Source: Helianthus annuus
Taxonomy: Eukaryota > Streptophyta > Magnoliopsida > Asterales > Asteraceae
Assembly: GCF_002127325.2 (NCBI RefSeq)
Contig: NC_035436.2
Span: 27,029,854 to 27,093,853, forward strand
Reading direction: 5' to 3'
Length of the DNA stretch: 64,000 bases
The position numbers were made by a program, and so were the translations under genes. Positions 9,799 to 20,754 of the stretch are shown here, in pieces. A model generated the notes under the pieces. That model was given only the letters and a program-made list of their open reading frames with translations, was not told the origin of the DNA and searched no databases. How positions within the stretch are numbered: the stretch's first letter is position 1; every line of letters begins with the position of its first letter.

Positions 9799-12224
9799 TG
9801 TCACACCCCCAAATTCCTCCTGCGGATAACACCCGCTTCGAGGGCGTGACTGACCAGGATCCAGCCACCAATTATACTGAGCATTTAATTAATAGTAGAA
9901 GTATTTAATATCCGGAGTAATTAGCAACATTAGAGTTTAGATTCGGTAATTAGTTTAACAAAACAGCGGAAGCATAAACCAAAATAGTTTTAAAGACAGT
10001 TCATTGTTCAAAACAGTTATCCCGACACACGGGTTTGACGAACACTACACATCCCCAAGCAGCAGCTCCTGAATCATTGGTTACCTGCAAAGCATGCAGT
10101 AAGGGGTCAACAATAATGCTGAGTGAGTTCACTAGTTGTCCAGTTTTAATTACCAAAAACTTGTTTCACCGGTTAATTTACCCGTTTATACATGCCCTGG
10201 GGAGCTACCCCAAAAGTTAGCGACTAAACTGTTTTTCCAATACCGAACACTAGGTAACCGTTGCGTATCCGCAGGATGCCCCGTTGCCAATGTTCTATCA
10301 TCATTGACGGATGCCTGAGTCTATTAGTTCACGACCGATCCCAAACCAGGGCACGGTGTGAGGCTGGTAAACACCTAAATAGCGCTATCAACTAATAACC
10401 CGTTCGCCTGGCCCCGGCGACTAATCGGTATTATGTAGTAGGGACTTGAGTGATAGAGTTTCGTTTAGTGCCGTTAGTTGCAATCCGTATAAACAGTAAT
10501 TAACCAAAAGGTTTCCCAATACCAGGGAAGGAAAAGTAGTTTTGTTCCCAATAACCAGGGAAGGAAAAGTAGTTTTGTTCCCAATAACCAGGGAAGGAAA
10601 AGTAGTTTTGTTCCCAATAACCAGGGAAGGTATGTAAATGGTATCCCCTTTTACCAGGGGATAGGGTTGTTTTAGTCTCGTGTCCCAAACCACCGGGACG
10701 CATGCTTTTAAGTTGTGAACTCACCTTGGGTTGCTCGGTAGGTTTAGGTTACTTGTCAATCACGTTGGTCACCACGTCCTAACATGGTTACCGGTATAGG
10801 TCAGGTTTGGTGCACAAGCAATCGCGTAAAAACTATACACATAACTGGCACGTAACATGCAAAACAATACAAACAGTCATGGGGTTATTGGGCCGGCCTA
10901 AACAATTAAGCAGTCAACAGTAACACATAACCCCAGTCAACAGATGGCCCATAACACATAATGGCCCAATAACCAAAATGGACAGCCCAGTCGTAACCAG
11001 GAGGTCTCGAGTCGCAACCAGGAGATCTCGGCTTGTCACGTTATGGTTGCGAGTCGCAACCGTTTGGTCTCGAGTCATCATGCTGTGGTTGCGAGTCGCA
11101 ACCGACGTAGTCTCGAGTCGCAATCTCGTGGTTTCGAGTTGTCCTGCTATGGTTGCGAGTCGCAACCGTGTGGTTTCGAGTTGTCACGCTTTGGTTGCGA
11201 GTCGCAACGGCGTGGTCTCGAGTCGTAATCGTGTGGTTGCGAGTCGGAAGCTGTCCCTTTCATGTACACGTGATGATGCAGATATGACAGTCCAATTTGT
11301 ACATATGAAATCAGACCCAGATTAGGAAACTACCAATAAGGTTTCTACAAACACTTTTCCAAATCTGACCATTAAACCAAATAGATCAAACTTTGCCATT
11401 TTTTAAAACCTTCAAACCATATTCAACAAGTTCATCTTATGTTCTTAGTTTTCTAGGGTTTTCATGCCAACATAATCACACATTTTGAACCAAAAATCAT
11501 ATATTTCAAACAAGATTGTCATGTAAGAACAAGAAACATATTATTTGTAGCCGAAATCTTAAGTCTAGCAACATCATTTTGCAAGAATAATAAAGCATAA
11601 TATGTTTGGCTATGAACACTTTTAAACTACCCTTTTTCTTGCCATTTAAACATGTTATCACATATATTCAACTTCACAAATCATCCTAAATTCATACATA
11701 ACACTATGAACCAAGCATACAAGTCCATTCAACATAACATAAATCCTATGCACAAGGATAATACTAACCGGTTGTGAAGAAGAAGAAGGAGCCGAAAACA
11801 AAGAGAAAGGAACCGAGAAGATGGAGTGTCCGAGTGATGGTCTTGACCGAGTCCTTGTCCGAGATCCTTGAGCTTGAACCGAAAATTGGAGGAGATGGTA
11901 ATGTTGTTTGAGGGTTTTCTTAGTTGAGAGAAAATAAGGAGTGTATGTGTTGGTGTGTTGTGTAAAATGAAGGAAATGAAGGAAAGTGGGGATTTATATA
12001 CAAGCATCAAATAGGCTAAGGGTGGTTTCGGCCCAAACCGGTTACGGCCCAAAGGCCCACTCGCAACCGCCCGGTTGCGAGTCATGGTCTCGACTCACGT
12101 ACATTTATATATAATACGTACATTCAACACACATTAAGCAAATAAAGATCACGTTTCCATTTAATAATATTTATATACACAAAATATTACAAGGTGTTCG
12201 TTCGGAAAAACCTAGAGTGTCACA
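9799..12224 (-). repeat. Element 2 3' LTR
   Basis: 2426 bp, a constant 7056-bp offset from the other LTR. It includes a 33-bp tandem repeat, the palindromic array near 11000-11250, and on the minus strand a TATATAA box at 11994-12000. Long frames here, such as the one at 11729-12085, cover the LTR leader and have no protein support. Confidence 0.93.
10515..10630 (-). repeat. 33-bp tandem repeat in the element 2 LTR
   Basis: About 3.5 copies of a unit beginning CCCAATAACCAGGGAAGG and ending TTTTGTT; the first copy is one base shorter. The matching part of the element 1 LTR has a single diverged unit (around 19677-19730). The other LTR carries the same array at 17571-17686. Confidence 0.9.
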
Positions 12225-12242
12225 TTATCCCCAAGTTTTAAG

Positions 12243-12343
12243 AACTTTCGTCCCGAAAGTTGAAGCAGCCACTGCCAAGCTAGCGTGTTTTAACGGGGTG
12301 TCACATCATCCCCACGTTAGTTTGGAATTTCGTCCCGAAATTC
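12243..12343 (-). other. Two hairpin modules before the element 2 3' LTR
   Basis: Inverted repeats at 12243-12261 and 12325-12343, read on the minus strand as GAATTTCG-GGA-CGAAATTC and AACTTTCG-GGA-CGAAAGTT. Each is followed by a G-rich tract and TGTGACA, and the second ends at the LTR. The layout copies that of element 1. Confidence 0.75.
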
Positions 12344-15300
12344 GGTTGTAGCTTCAGTGCTGGGGTTTTCGTTTGGGAATAACTGGGATACTTGGACTTC
12401 ATCTGGTCCTCCCGCTCCCAGGTAAACTCTGGGCCGCGACGTGAGTTCCAACGAACTCGAACAAGAGGTATTCTAGTGCTCTTGAGGACCTTAACATCCC
12501 GGTCCGTGATTTCGACAGGTTCTTCGACGAATTTCAACTGTTCGTCGATTGTGAGTTCCTTCAGAGGAACTACGTGCGTCTCATCTGACAGACACTTCTT
12601 CAGATTCGACACATGGAAAACGTTGTGAACTACACCGAGTTCTGCTGGTAAGTTCAGTCTGTAGGCCACCTTGCCTATTTTCTCAAGGATTTCGAAAGGT
12701 CCAACGTACCGTGGGTTGAGTTTGCCTCGTTTACCAAAACGAACCACACCCTTCCAGGGTGAAACTTTGAGTGATACCCGCTCCCCAACCTGGAGCTCAA
12801 GTGGTTTCCTGCCCTTATCGGCGTAGGCCTTCTGACGGTCACGAGCGGCCGCCATGCGTTGTCGTATTTGAGCAATCCGCTCAGTAGTGTCTACCACATG
12901 TTCTGGACCAGTGATTTGACTATCCCCCCACCTCTGCCCAACGAAGAGGTGACCGGCATTTACGTCCGTACAATGCCTCAAACGGGGCAGCTTTAATGCT
13001 GGTGTGGTAGCTGTTATTGTACGAGAATTCCACGAGTGGCAGATGCCTTTCCCAGCTGTTGCCAAAGTCGATTACATAAGCGCGAAGCATGTCTTCTAAG
13101 GTTTGAATAGTTCGCTCGGACTGCCCGTCCGTCTGTGGGTGATACGCTGTGCTCATATCTAGACGTGAGCCAAAAGACTTGTGCATTGCTTGCCACAGTT
13201 CCGAAGTAAAACGTGCATCTCGATCAGAGATGATAGAGGTGGGCACCCCGTGCCTCGAACAACTTCCTTGAGGTATATCTCCGCCAGAGTGGAGAATTTA
13301 TCTGTTGTCTTTGATTGCCAAGAAGTGTGCGGATTTCGTGAGTCGATCCACGATCACCCAGATAGTATCGTTTCCGCGCTGTGATCTAGGTAGGCCAGTA
13401 ACGAAATCCATGGAAATTTGCTCCCATTTCCGTTGTGGTATCTCTGGTTGTTGGAGTAGGCCTGAGGGTTTCTGATATTCCGTCTTGACTTGCGCACAAG
13501 TCAAACACTTGCTGACGTAAGTTGCTATGTGGGCCTTCATGCTAGGCCACCAATACGTAGTCTTAATATCGTGGTACATCTTGTCCGAACCAGGGTGTGC
13601 CGAGTAGCGAGATTTGTGCGCTTCATCCATCGCAAGTTCTCGTAAGTCGCCATAGAGTGGGACCCAAATGCGTCCTGTTACATAATAAGCACCGTCTTCC
13701 TTCTGTTCTAAGCGTTGCCTTGACCCGCGTAGGGCTTCAGCTCTAACGTTCTCTGGTTCCAGTGCTTCTATCTGAGCAGCTCGTATTTGCGAAGGTAGAC
13801 TAGAATGGATCGTGAGTTGTAAAGCTCTTACGCGCTTAGGCGTAGTGCCCTTCCGACTGAGGGCGTCTGTCATTACATTGGCCTTGCCCGGGTGATACCT
13901 GATAGAGCACTCGTAATCATTCAGCAGTCCGACCCATCGTCGCTGTCGCATATTCAGTTCCTTCTGCTTGAATATGTGTTCTAAACTTCTGTGGTCGGTG
14001 TAGGTGGCGCACTTGGTTCCGTATAGGTAATGCCGTCATAACTTAAGTGCGAAGATCACTGCTCCCAGTTCCAAATCAAGCGTTGTGTAGTTCCTTTCGT
14101 GCGTCCTAAGTTGTCGAGAGGCGTAAGCAATAACCTTCTCGCGTTGCATCCGTGTGTAACTGGGATCCTGATTCGAAGCATCATGGTATACCGCTAGATC
14201 ACCCGTACCCTAGGGTGAAGATGATGCTCAGTGCATTACAAAGTTGGGATTCGAAAGCTGAAAAGACGTCCTCCTGTTTTGGTCTTTCACGAACACAACA
14301 CCCTGCTGTGCCAACGAGACTTAAGCTGTGCGACCTTCGAAAATCTTGTGATTAAGCTGCGATAGTATCTAGTGGGACCAAGAAACTCCTGTATCCTCGA
14401 AGGGATCTTTGATGTTGATCAGTTCCTAACCAAAATGGATCTTAGCGAGATCCATGTGTATTCCCACTTCGTTGTTTGATAAAAAGAAAATGTGTACTTC
14501 CCGAATCCTGAAGTCATACTTAGGTAGACTTCGCACGTAGACGCTCCTCCCCTAGAAGCTCTACAATGGAATACAAGTGTTGTTCATGGTGCCCCTTTCT
14601 CCTAGAAGTGATTCAAAACGTACTAGATAAACACAGTTGCAGTGTGATCCATAAAGCAGCTGGTGGGTTGTTCACCCCAAAAGGTCATGGAATAATTCAT
14701 CCGGTGTCTCCTGGGAATGGCCTTATTGCGTTTACTATGCCGTTTTAGGAACATCCTCCCTTTGGACTTCCATCTGATGTTAGTTCGTTCGCTACTCAAT
14801 CTTCACATAGGAGCATGACCCATGTAACTGGTCAACAGGTTGTCAATACAGGATCGAGACAAACGGTTATGGGCTGTCACCTTGATGAGTTCTTAATAGT
14901 CAGTATACACACGACAAGGTCCATCTTCCCTAGGATAAGTGGGGCTCCCCCAAAGCGAAGAAATAGACCCTACAAAACTCCTGTCCAACGGTTCCTATAG
15001 TTGCTTTGATAGATCTTGCGACCTTCCTGGCGCAAAATGGTAAAAGTACAAGTAATCAGGGCTGCCTCAGACGTGAGATCAAACTGAGATTCCGCCTAAC
15101 AAATTTTCGGAAGAAAAACTGAATGTTCCTCGGATAGCACGCCGAGAGAAACAACGAACAACTGGTGGATCCTCGATCCACTTTTCCTTAGCCTTAACAT
15201 CCGTAGCGGTTGCTAACACAGCGGAGTAATCCCTCTGTAGACACTTCTGGCCTTCACAGCTGAAATGGCGCTAACTATTGAACTACTCTGATGCTTTAGA

Positions 15301-15862
15301 ACAAAGGCCGATTCTCCACACAAAGTTTTCTCCTTACTGGGTATATTCGCGTGATTCCTGGGTAACCAATTCACACTAACTACTGCGTTGTAACCATCGA
15401 GGGTGGTAGAAGGAAGGTCGTCATCGGACACTCGTCCCACAAGGTCGTGTTTACATCCTAACGAACTTTTGAGATTCTATTTGACTTGCCATCAGTCGAT
15501 TCCACATCTGGTTCGGTTTCAAGAAGTATCAGGGTCAAGCAGAATAGAGATGAAGCAAACAACTACCCATACAAGCTACCATGTTGCTACTACGCCTGGC
15601 GTCGCCTGCGCCAATCCTAAATGCCCTTCCACGAGCATCATTTCCAATGTTGTTGTTACGGTTGCGAGGATTCCCATTACTATTATCATTCCCCTGGTTG
15701 TTGACCTTGATGTTGTCGCGACTGTTGTTTCTGATGGCGTTGCTTGAAATGGTGCGCTACGATCCTTCACTGACAAGTCCATCTTGTCACGTTTCCGTGC
15801 CGCGTCCCAAGGTGTACTTATTGAGCTGGCCGTTACGCATTTCCGCACCATTGTCAATTGTC
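12301..15862 (-). pseudogene. Collapsed gag-pol of element 2
   Basis: Remnants follow normal order on the minus strand. A gag C-terminal tail rich in N and R lies at about 15590-15860, a protease segment at 15210-15450, and a short RT piece with WGAP-like sequence at about 14880-15000. RNase H and integrase run from about 14170 to 13000, and a chromodomain-like end reaches about 12315. Within RNase H/integrase I see a TGA near 14040, a frameshift in the integrase at about 13298 (after AIK) and another near 12930 in a G-run. Most of RT and gag is missing. The C-terminal part keeps a good match to element 1. Confidence 0.82.
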
Positions 15863-16050
15863 ATCGCTTATGGCCCGACTGATTCGTAAGAGCTGGCTCC
15901 TATGAGCCGCTGACTGGAGTTAAGGGTTCGATTGGAGTCAATTCGCTGATGCTCGTTGTCGGTGACTAGGGTCGTTCAAATGCTGAAGCCAGTAAGGTAC
16001 TACGTCTACCCTCTTGACTGAGTAATACACGGTATGTTGAGATAGTGTTG

Positions 16051-16070
16051 CAGAAGTGATCGCACTTCGG
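16051..16070 (-). other. Leader hairpin II (element 2)
   Basis: On the minus strand the stem arms CCGAAGTG and CACTTCTG enclose CGAT, with one mismatch. The counterpart in element 3 at 36061-36080 is a perfect 8-bp stem with loop TAAT. Confidence 0.6.
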
Positions 16071-16404
16071 GATTTAAGACGTCAACACGTTAAGTTCCAG
16101 CAAGCGAAGAAAGGTGAGAAGGATATAGACCAATCATTGTCGTTTCAACATCCATCCCAGGGATGTTCGTACAAGCACCTAATGTTCTACACAGTTCGCT
16201 AGGCGTTCATATGGGTGTTCAGGTAATACTCGATAGCATCGAGGTTCGAAAGGGATGCAGTGAGAAGTGAAAAGATCGTGTTCGAGTAGGAGACAATCAC
16301 TGCTACGGCTCCTATGGACTGTTGTGTTTCTCATCATACAAATAACGAAACGGAACCCCTTTTTCACTTGTTAAGCCTCACTGGGACTCACATCCACCCC
16401 ACTA

Positions 16405-16432
16405 TATTATTATGTGTGCACCCACAATAATA
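16405..16432 (-). other. Leader hairpin I with GTGCAC loop (element 2)
   Basis: Arms TATTATTATG and CACAATAATA (plus strand) pair with one wobble position around an apical segment containing the palindrome GTGCAC. The same structure is found in elements 3 and 4. Confidence 0.65.
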
Positions 16433-16838
16433 TTGTGATTTGCATGTTCATCTCAGCTCCTCTTAACTCATGTCAAATGGTTCCCCACACTCGAGTAGAT
16501 TTCAAAGAGTATCAAGTAGTGTAAGTCATGGAGGTTTAGGGAATTACCACCCTATCAATCACATGATACGAGAAAGTGTACATGAATTCATATTGGTGTG
16601 CTAACGTGCAATCACATGCAATATCGTATGTGGGCGTTCACTAGTTAGGCATACTAGTACGTATAGCGAAACAGGAAACATAAAGTAAGCAAACAAGTAA
16701 ACACTGGTCCGAGCTATGAGGTCAAAAGTGTTGAGCCTTGTACTTGGAGTGTAGTGTCGTCACGAGTCACGGGTTATAGTCTGGTTTTCTCCAAAAAGAT
16801 TTTCCCCTTTTTTTTAAACCAAGTTCACTATAACCAAT

Positions 16839-16851
16839 GGCTCTGATACCA
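16839..16851 (-). promoter_or_regulatory. tRNA-Met primer binding site (element 2)
   Basis: GGCTCTGATACCA on the plus strand, three bases from the inner end of the 5' LTR at 16855, as in the other elements. Confidence 0.92.
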
Positions 16852-16854
16852 ATC

Positions 16855-19280
16855 TGTCACACCCCCAAATTCCTCCTGCGGATAACACCCGCTTCGAGGG
16901 CGTGACTGACCAGGATCCAGCCACCAATTATACTGAGCATTTAATTAATAGTAGAAGTATTTAATATCCGGAGTAATTAGCAACATTAGAGTTTAGATTC
17001 GGTAATTAGTTTAACAAAACAGCGGAAGCATAAACCAAAATAGTTTTAAAGACAGTTCATTGTTCAAAACAGTTATCCCGACACACGGGTTTGACGAACA
17101 CTACACATCCCCAAGCAGCAGCTCCTGAATCATTGGTTACCTGCAAAGCATGCAGTAAGGGGTCAACAATAATGCTGAGTGAGTTCACTAGTTGTCCAGT
17201 TTTAATTACCAAAAACTTGTTTCACCGGTTAATTTACCCGTTTATACATGCCCTGGGGAGCTACCCCAAAAGTTAGCGACTAAACTGTTTTTCCAATACC
17301 GAACACTAGGTAACCGTTGCGTATCCGCAGGATGCCCCGTTGCCAATGTTCTATCATCATTGACGGATGCCTGAGTCTATTAGTTCACGACCGATCCCAA
17401 ACCAGGGCACGGTGTGAGGCTGGTAAACACCTAAATAGCGCTATCAACTAATAACCCGTTCGCCTGGCCCCGGCGACTAATCGGTATTATGTAGTAGGGA
17501 CTTGAGTGATAGAGTTTCGTTTAGTGCCGTTAGTTGCAATCCGTATAAACAGTAATTAACCAAAAGGTTTCCCAATACCAGGGAAGGAAAAGTAGTTTTG
17601 TTCCCAATAACCAGGGAAGGAAAAGTAGTTTTGTTCCCAATAACCAGGGAAGGAAAAGTAGTTTTGTTCCCAATAACCAGGGAAGGTATGTAAATGGTAT
17701 CCCCTTTTACCAGGGGATAGGGTTGTTTTAGTCTCGTGTCCCAAACCACCGGGACGCATGCTTTTAAGTTGTGAACTCACCTTGGGTTGCTCGGTAGGTT
17801 TAGGTTACTTGTCAATCACGTTGGTCACCACGTCCTAACATGGTTACCGGTATAGGTCAGGTTTGGTGCACAAGCAATCGCGTAAAAACTATACACATAA
17901 CTGGCACGTAACATGCAAAACAATACAAACAGTCATGGGGTTATTGGGCCGGCCTAAACAATTAAGCAGTCAACAGTAACACATAACCCCAGTCAACAGA
18001 TGGCCCATAACACATAATGGCCCAATAACCAAAATGGACAGCCCAGTCGTAACCAGGAGGTCTCGAGTCGCAACCAGGAGATCTCGGCTTGTCACGTTAT
18101 GGTTGCGAGTCGCAACCGTTTGGTCTCGAGTCATCATGCTGTGGTTGCGAGTCGCAACCGACGTAGTCTCGAGTCGCAATCTCGTGGTTTCGAGTTGTCC
18201 TGCTATGGTTGCGAGTCGCAACCGTGTGGTTTCGAGTTGTCACGCTTTGGTTGCGAGTCGCAACGGCGTGGTCTCGAGTCGTAATCGTGTGGTTGCGAGT
18301 CGGAAGCTGTCCCTTTCATGTACACGTGATGATGCAGATATGACAGTCCAATTTGTACATATGAAATCAGACCCAGATTAGGAAACTACCAATAAGGTTT
18401 CTACAAACACTTTTCCAAATCTGACCATTAAACCAAATAGATCAAACTTTGCCATTTTTTAAAACCTTCAAACCATATTCAACAAGTTCATCTTATGTTC
18501 TTAGTTTTCTAGGGTTTTCATGCCAACATAATCACACATTTTGAACCAAAAATCATATATTTCAAACAAGATTGTCATGTAAGAACAAGAAACATATTAT
18601 TTGTAGCCGAAATCTTAAGTCTAGCAACATCATTTTGCAAGAATAATAAAGCATAATATGTTTGGCTATGAACACTTTTAAACTACCCTTTTTCTTGCCA
18701 TTTAAACATGTTATCACATATATTCAACTTCACAAATCATCCTAAATTCATACATAACACTATGAACCAAGCATACAAGTCCATTCAACATAACATAAAT
18801 CCTATGCACAAGGATAATACTAACCGGTTGTGAAGAAGAAGAAGGAGCCGAAAACAAAGAGAAAGGAACCGAGAAGATGGAGTGTCCGAGTGATGGTCTT
18901 GACCGAGTCCTTGTCCGAGATCCTTGAGCTTGAACCGAAAATTGGAGGAGATGGTAATGTTGTTTGAGGGTTTTCTTAGTTGAGAGAAAATAAGGAGTGT
19001 ATGTGTTGGTGTGTTGTGTAAAATGAAGGAAATGAAGGAAAGTGGGGATTTATATACAAGCATCAAATAGGCTAAGGGTGGTTTCGGCCCAAACCGGTTA
19101 CGGCCCAAAGGCCCACTCGCAACCGCCCGGTTGCGAGTCATGGTCTCGACTCACGTACATTTATATATAATACGTACATTCAACACACATTAAGCAAATA
19201 AAGATCACGTTTCCATTTAATAATATTTATATACACAAAATATTACAAGGTGTTCGTTCGGAAAAACCTAGAGTGTCACA
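16855..19280 (-). repeat. Element 2 5' LTR
   Basis: 2426 bp, starting TGTCACACCC and ending GTGTCACA on the plus strand. Holds the 33-bp repeat (17571-17686), the palindromic array (18056-18305) and the minus-strand TATATAA at 19050-19056. Confidence 0.93.
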
Positions 19281-19285
19281 ATCCG

Positions 19286-20460
19286 GTTGCGACTCGAGAC
19301 CTTCTGGTTGCGACTGGGCCGTCCACTTTGGTTATTGGGCCATAATGTGTTTAACTTGGGCTATCTGTTGACTGGAATATGTGTTGCTGTTGACTGCTTA
19401 AATGTTTAGGCCGGCCCAATAACCCCATGACTGTTTACTTGTATGTATGCTACGTGCCAGTTATGTGTATAAATTTTTATGTGAATGCTTGTACACCGAA
19501 CCTGACCTATACCGGTAACCATGTTAGGACGTGGTGACCAACGTGATTGACAAGTAGCCTAAACCTACCGAGCAACCCAAGGTGAGTTCACAACTTAAAA
19601 GCATGCGTCCCGGTGGTTTGGGACACGAGACTAAAACAACCCTATCCCCTTGTAAAAGGGGATACCATTTACATTCCTTCCCTAGTTACTGGGAACAAAC
19701 TTACTTTTTCTCCCTGGTATTGGGAAACCTATTGGTTAATTACTGTTTATACGGAATGCAACCGAACGGCACTAAACGAAACTCTATCACTCAAGTCCCT
19801 ACTACATAATACCGATTAGTCGCCGGAGCCATGCGAACGGGTTATTAGTTGATAGCGCTATTTAGGTTTTACCAGCCTCACACCATGCCCTGGTTTGGGA
19901 TCGGTCGTGAACTAATGTACTCAGGCATCCGTCAATGATGATAGAACATTGACATCGGGGCATCCTGCGGAAACGCATTCGGTTACCTAGTGTTCGGTAT
20001 TGGAAAAAAAAAACAGTTTAGTCGCTAACTTTTGGGGTAGCTCCCCATGGCATTTATAAACGGATAAATTAACTGGTGAAACAAGTTTTTGGTAATTAAA
20101 ACTGGACAACTAGTGAACTCACTCAGCATTATTGTTGACCCCTTACTGCATGCTTTGCAGGTAACCAGTGACGAAGGAGCTTGCTGCTTGGGAATGAGTA
20201 GTGTCTGTCCACCCTTGTGTTGGGTGTTACCTTATTTTGAAATATGAACTTTGTTTAAACTGCTTTACTTATGCTTCCGCTACTTATTAACTGTTTGAAC
20301 TTGAAACCTTAAACTCTGAACTTGATATTTGCTAATCTTATGGTTAGTAAGTATTACTTTTGTTAACAATTTAATTATTCGGTATAATTGGTGGCTGGAT
20401 CCTGGTCAGTCACGCCCTCGAAGCGGGTGTTATCCGCAGGTGGATTTTGGGGGTGTGACA
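19286..20460 (+). repeat. Element 1 5' LTR, second part
   Basis: Resumes after the element 2 target duplication and matches 26591-27764, apart from a few substitutions and a 10-versus-9 A-run. It holds the conserved blocks CCAAGGTGAGTTCAC, GTCCCGGTGGTTTGGGAC and ATAGCGCTAT, and ends GTGTGACA. The frame at 19582-19809 is not supported as a gene. Confidence 0.92.
19582..20160 (+). other. Candidate leader intron within the LTR (element 1)
   Basis: A donor-like CAAG/GTGAGT and an acceptor-like TGCATGCTTTGCAG/GT enclose 579 bases downstream of the LTR TATA box. Both ends are conserved at matching places in the diverged LTRs of elements 3 (34653-35072) and 4 (51675-52172). Splicing itself is inference. 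Confidence 0.45.
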
Positions 20461-20463
20461 GAT

Positions 20464-20476
20464 TGGTATCAGAGCC
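20464..20476 (+). promoter_or_regulatory. tRNA-Met primer binding site (element 1)
   Basis: TGGTATCAGAGCC, starting four bases after the LTR end. Confidence 0.95.
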
Positions 20477-20754
20477 ATTGGTTATAGTGAACTTGGTTTT
20501 AAAAAGGGAAAAATCTTTTTGGAGAAAACCAGACTATAACCCGTGACTCGCGACGACACTACACTCCAAGCGCAAGGCTCGACACATTTGACCTCATAGC
20601 TCGGACCAGTGTTTACTTGTTTGCTTACCTTATGTTTCCTATTTTGCTATACGTACTAGTATGCCTAAATTAGATAGATACACCTCTCTCTTCTATCTCA
20701 TTCTCGCTACATTACGGCATCACACTCATACTGTGTTTTCTGGTTATGAAGACA

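Larger units (their letters stand above)
15863..16838 (-). other. Element 2 5' leader, non-coding
   Basis: About 1 kb between the primer site and the first gag remnant, with no credible reading frame. It shares blocks with the leaders of elements 3 and 4, including the hairpins at 16405-16432 and (element 3 only) 16051-16070. Element 1 has a much shorter leader that lacks these. Confidence 0.7.
9799..19280 (-). mobile_element. LTR element 2, non-autonomous relative nested in element 1
   Basis: A 9482-bp element on the minus strand, flanked by ATCCG at 9794-9798 and 19281-19285. Both LTRs are 2426 bp (9799-12224 and 16855-19280) and appear identical wherever I compared them, so it is the youngest insertion in the window. 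The internal 4.6 kb is a collapsed gag-pol. Since the genes are broken, it was probably mobilised by proteins from a relative such as element 1, whose LTR ends it shares. Confidence 0.93.

Noticed and set aside
10515..10630. CRISPR-like array
   Set aside because: The 33-bp units are directly adjacent without unique spacers and lie in a plant LTR; this is a minisatellite.
11729..12085. 118-codon minus-strand frame in the element 2 LTR
   Set aside because: It covers the presumed transcript start and leader, differs in the related LTR and has no protein features.
15576..15857. Possible independent gene in the element 2 internal region
   Set aside because: Another frame of the same DNA matches the Asn-rich gag C-terminus of the other elements, so it is a gag relic.
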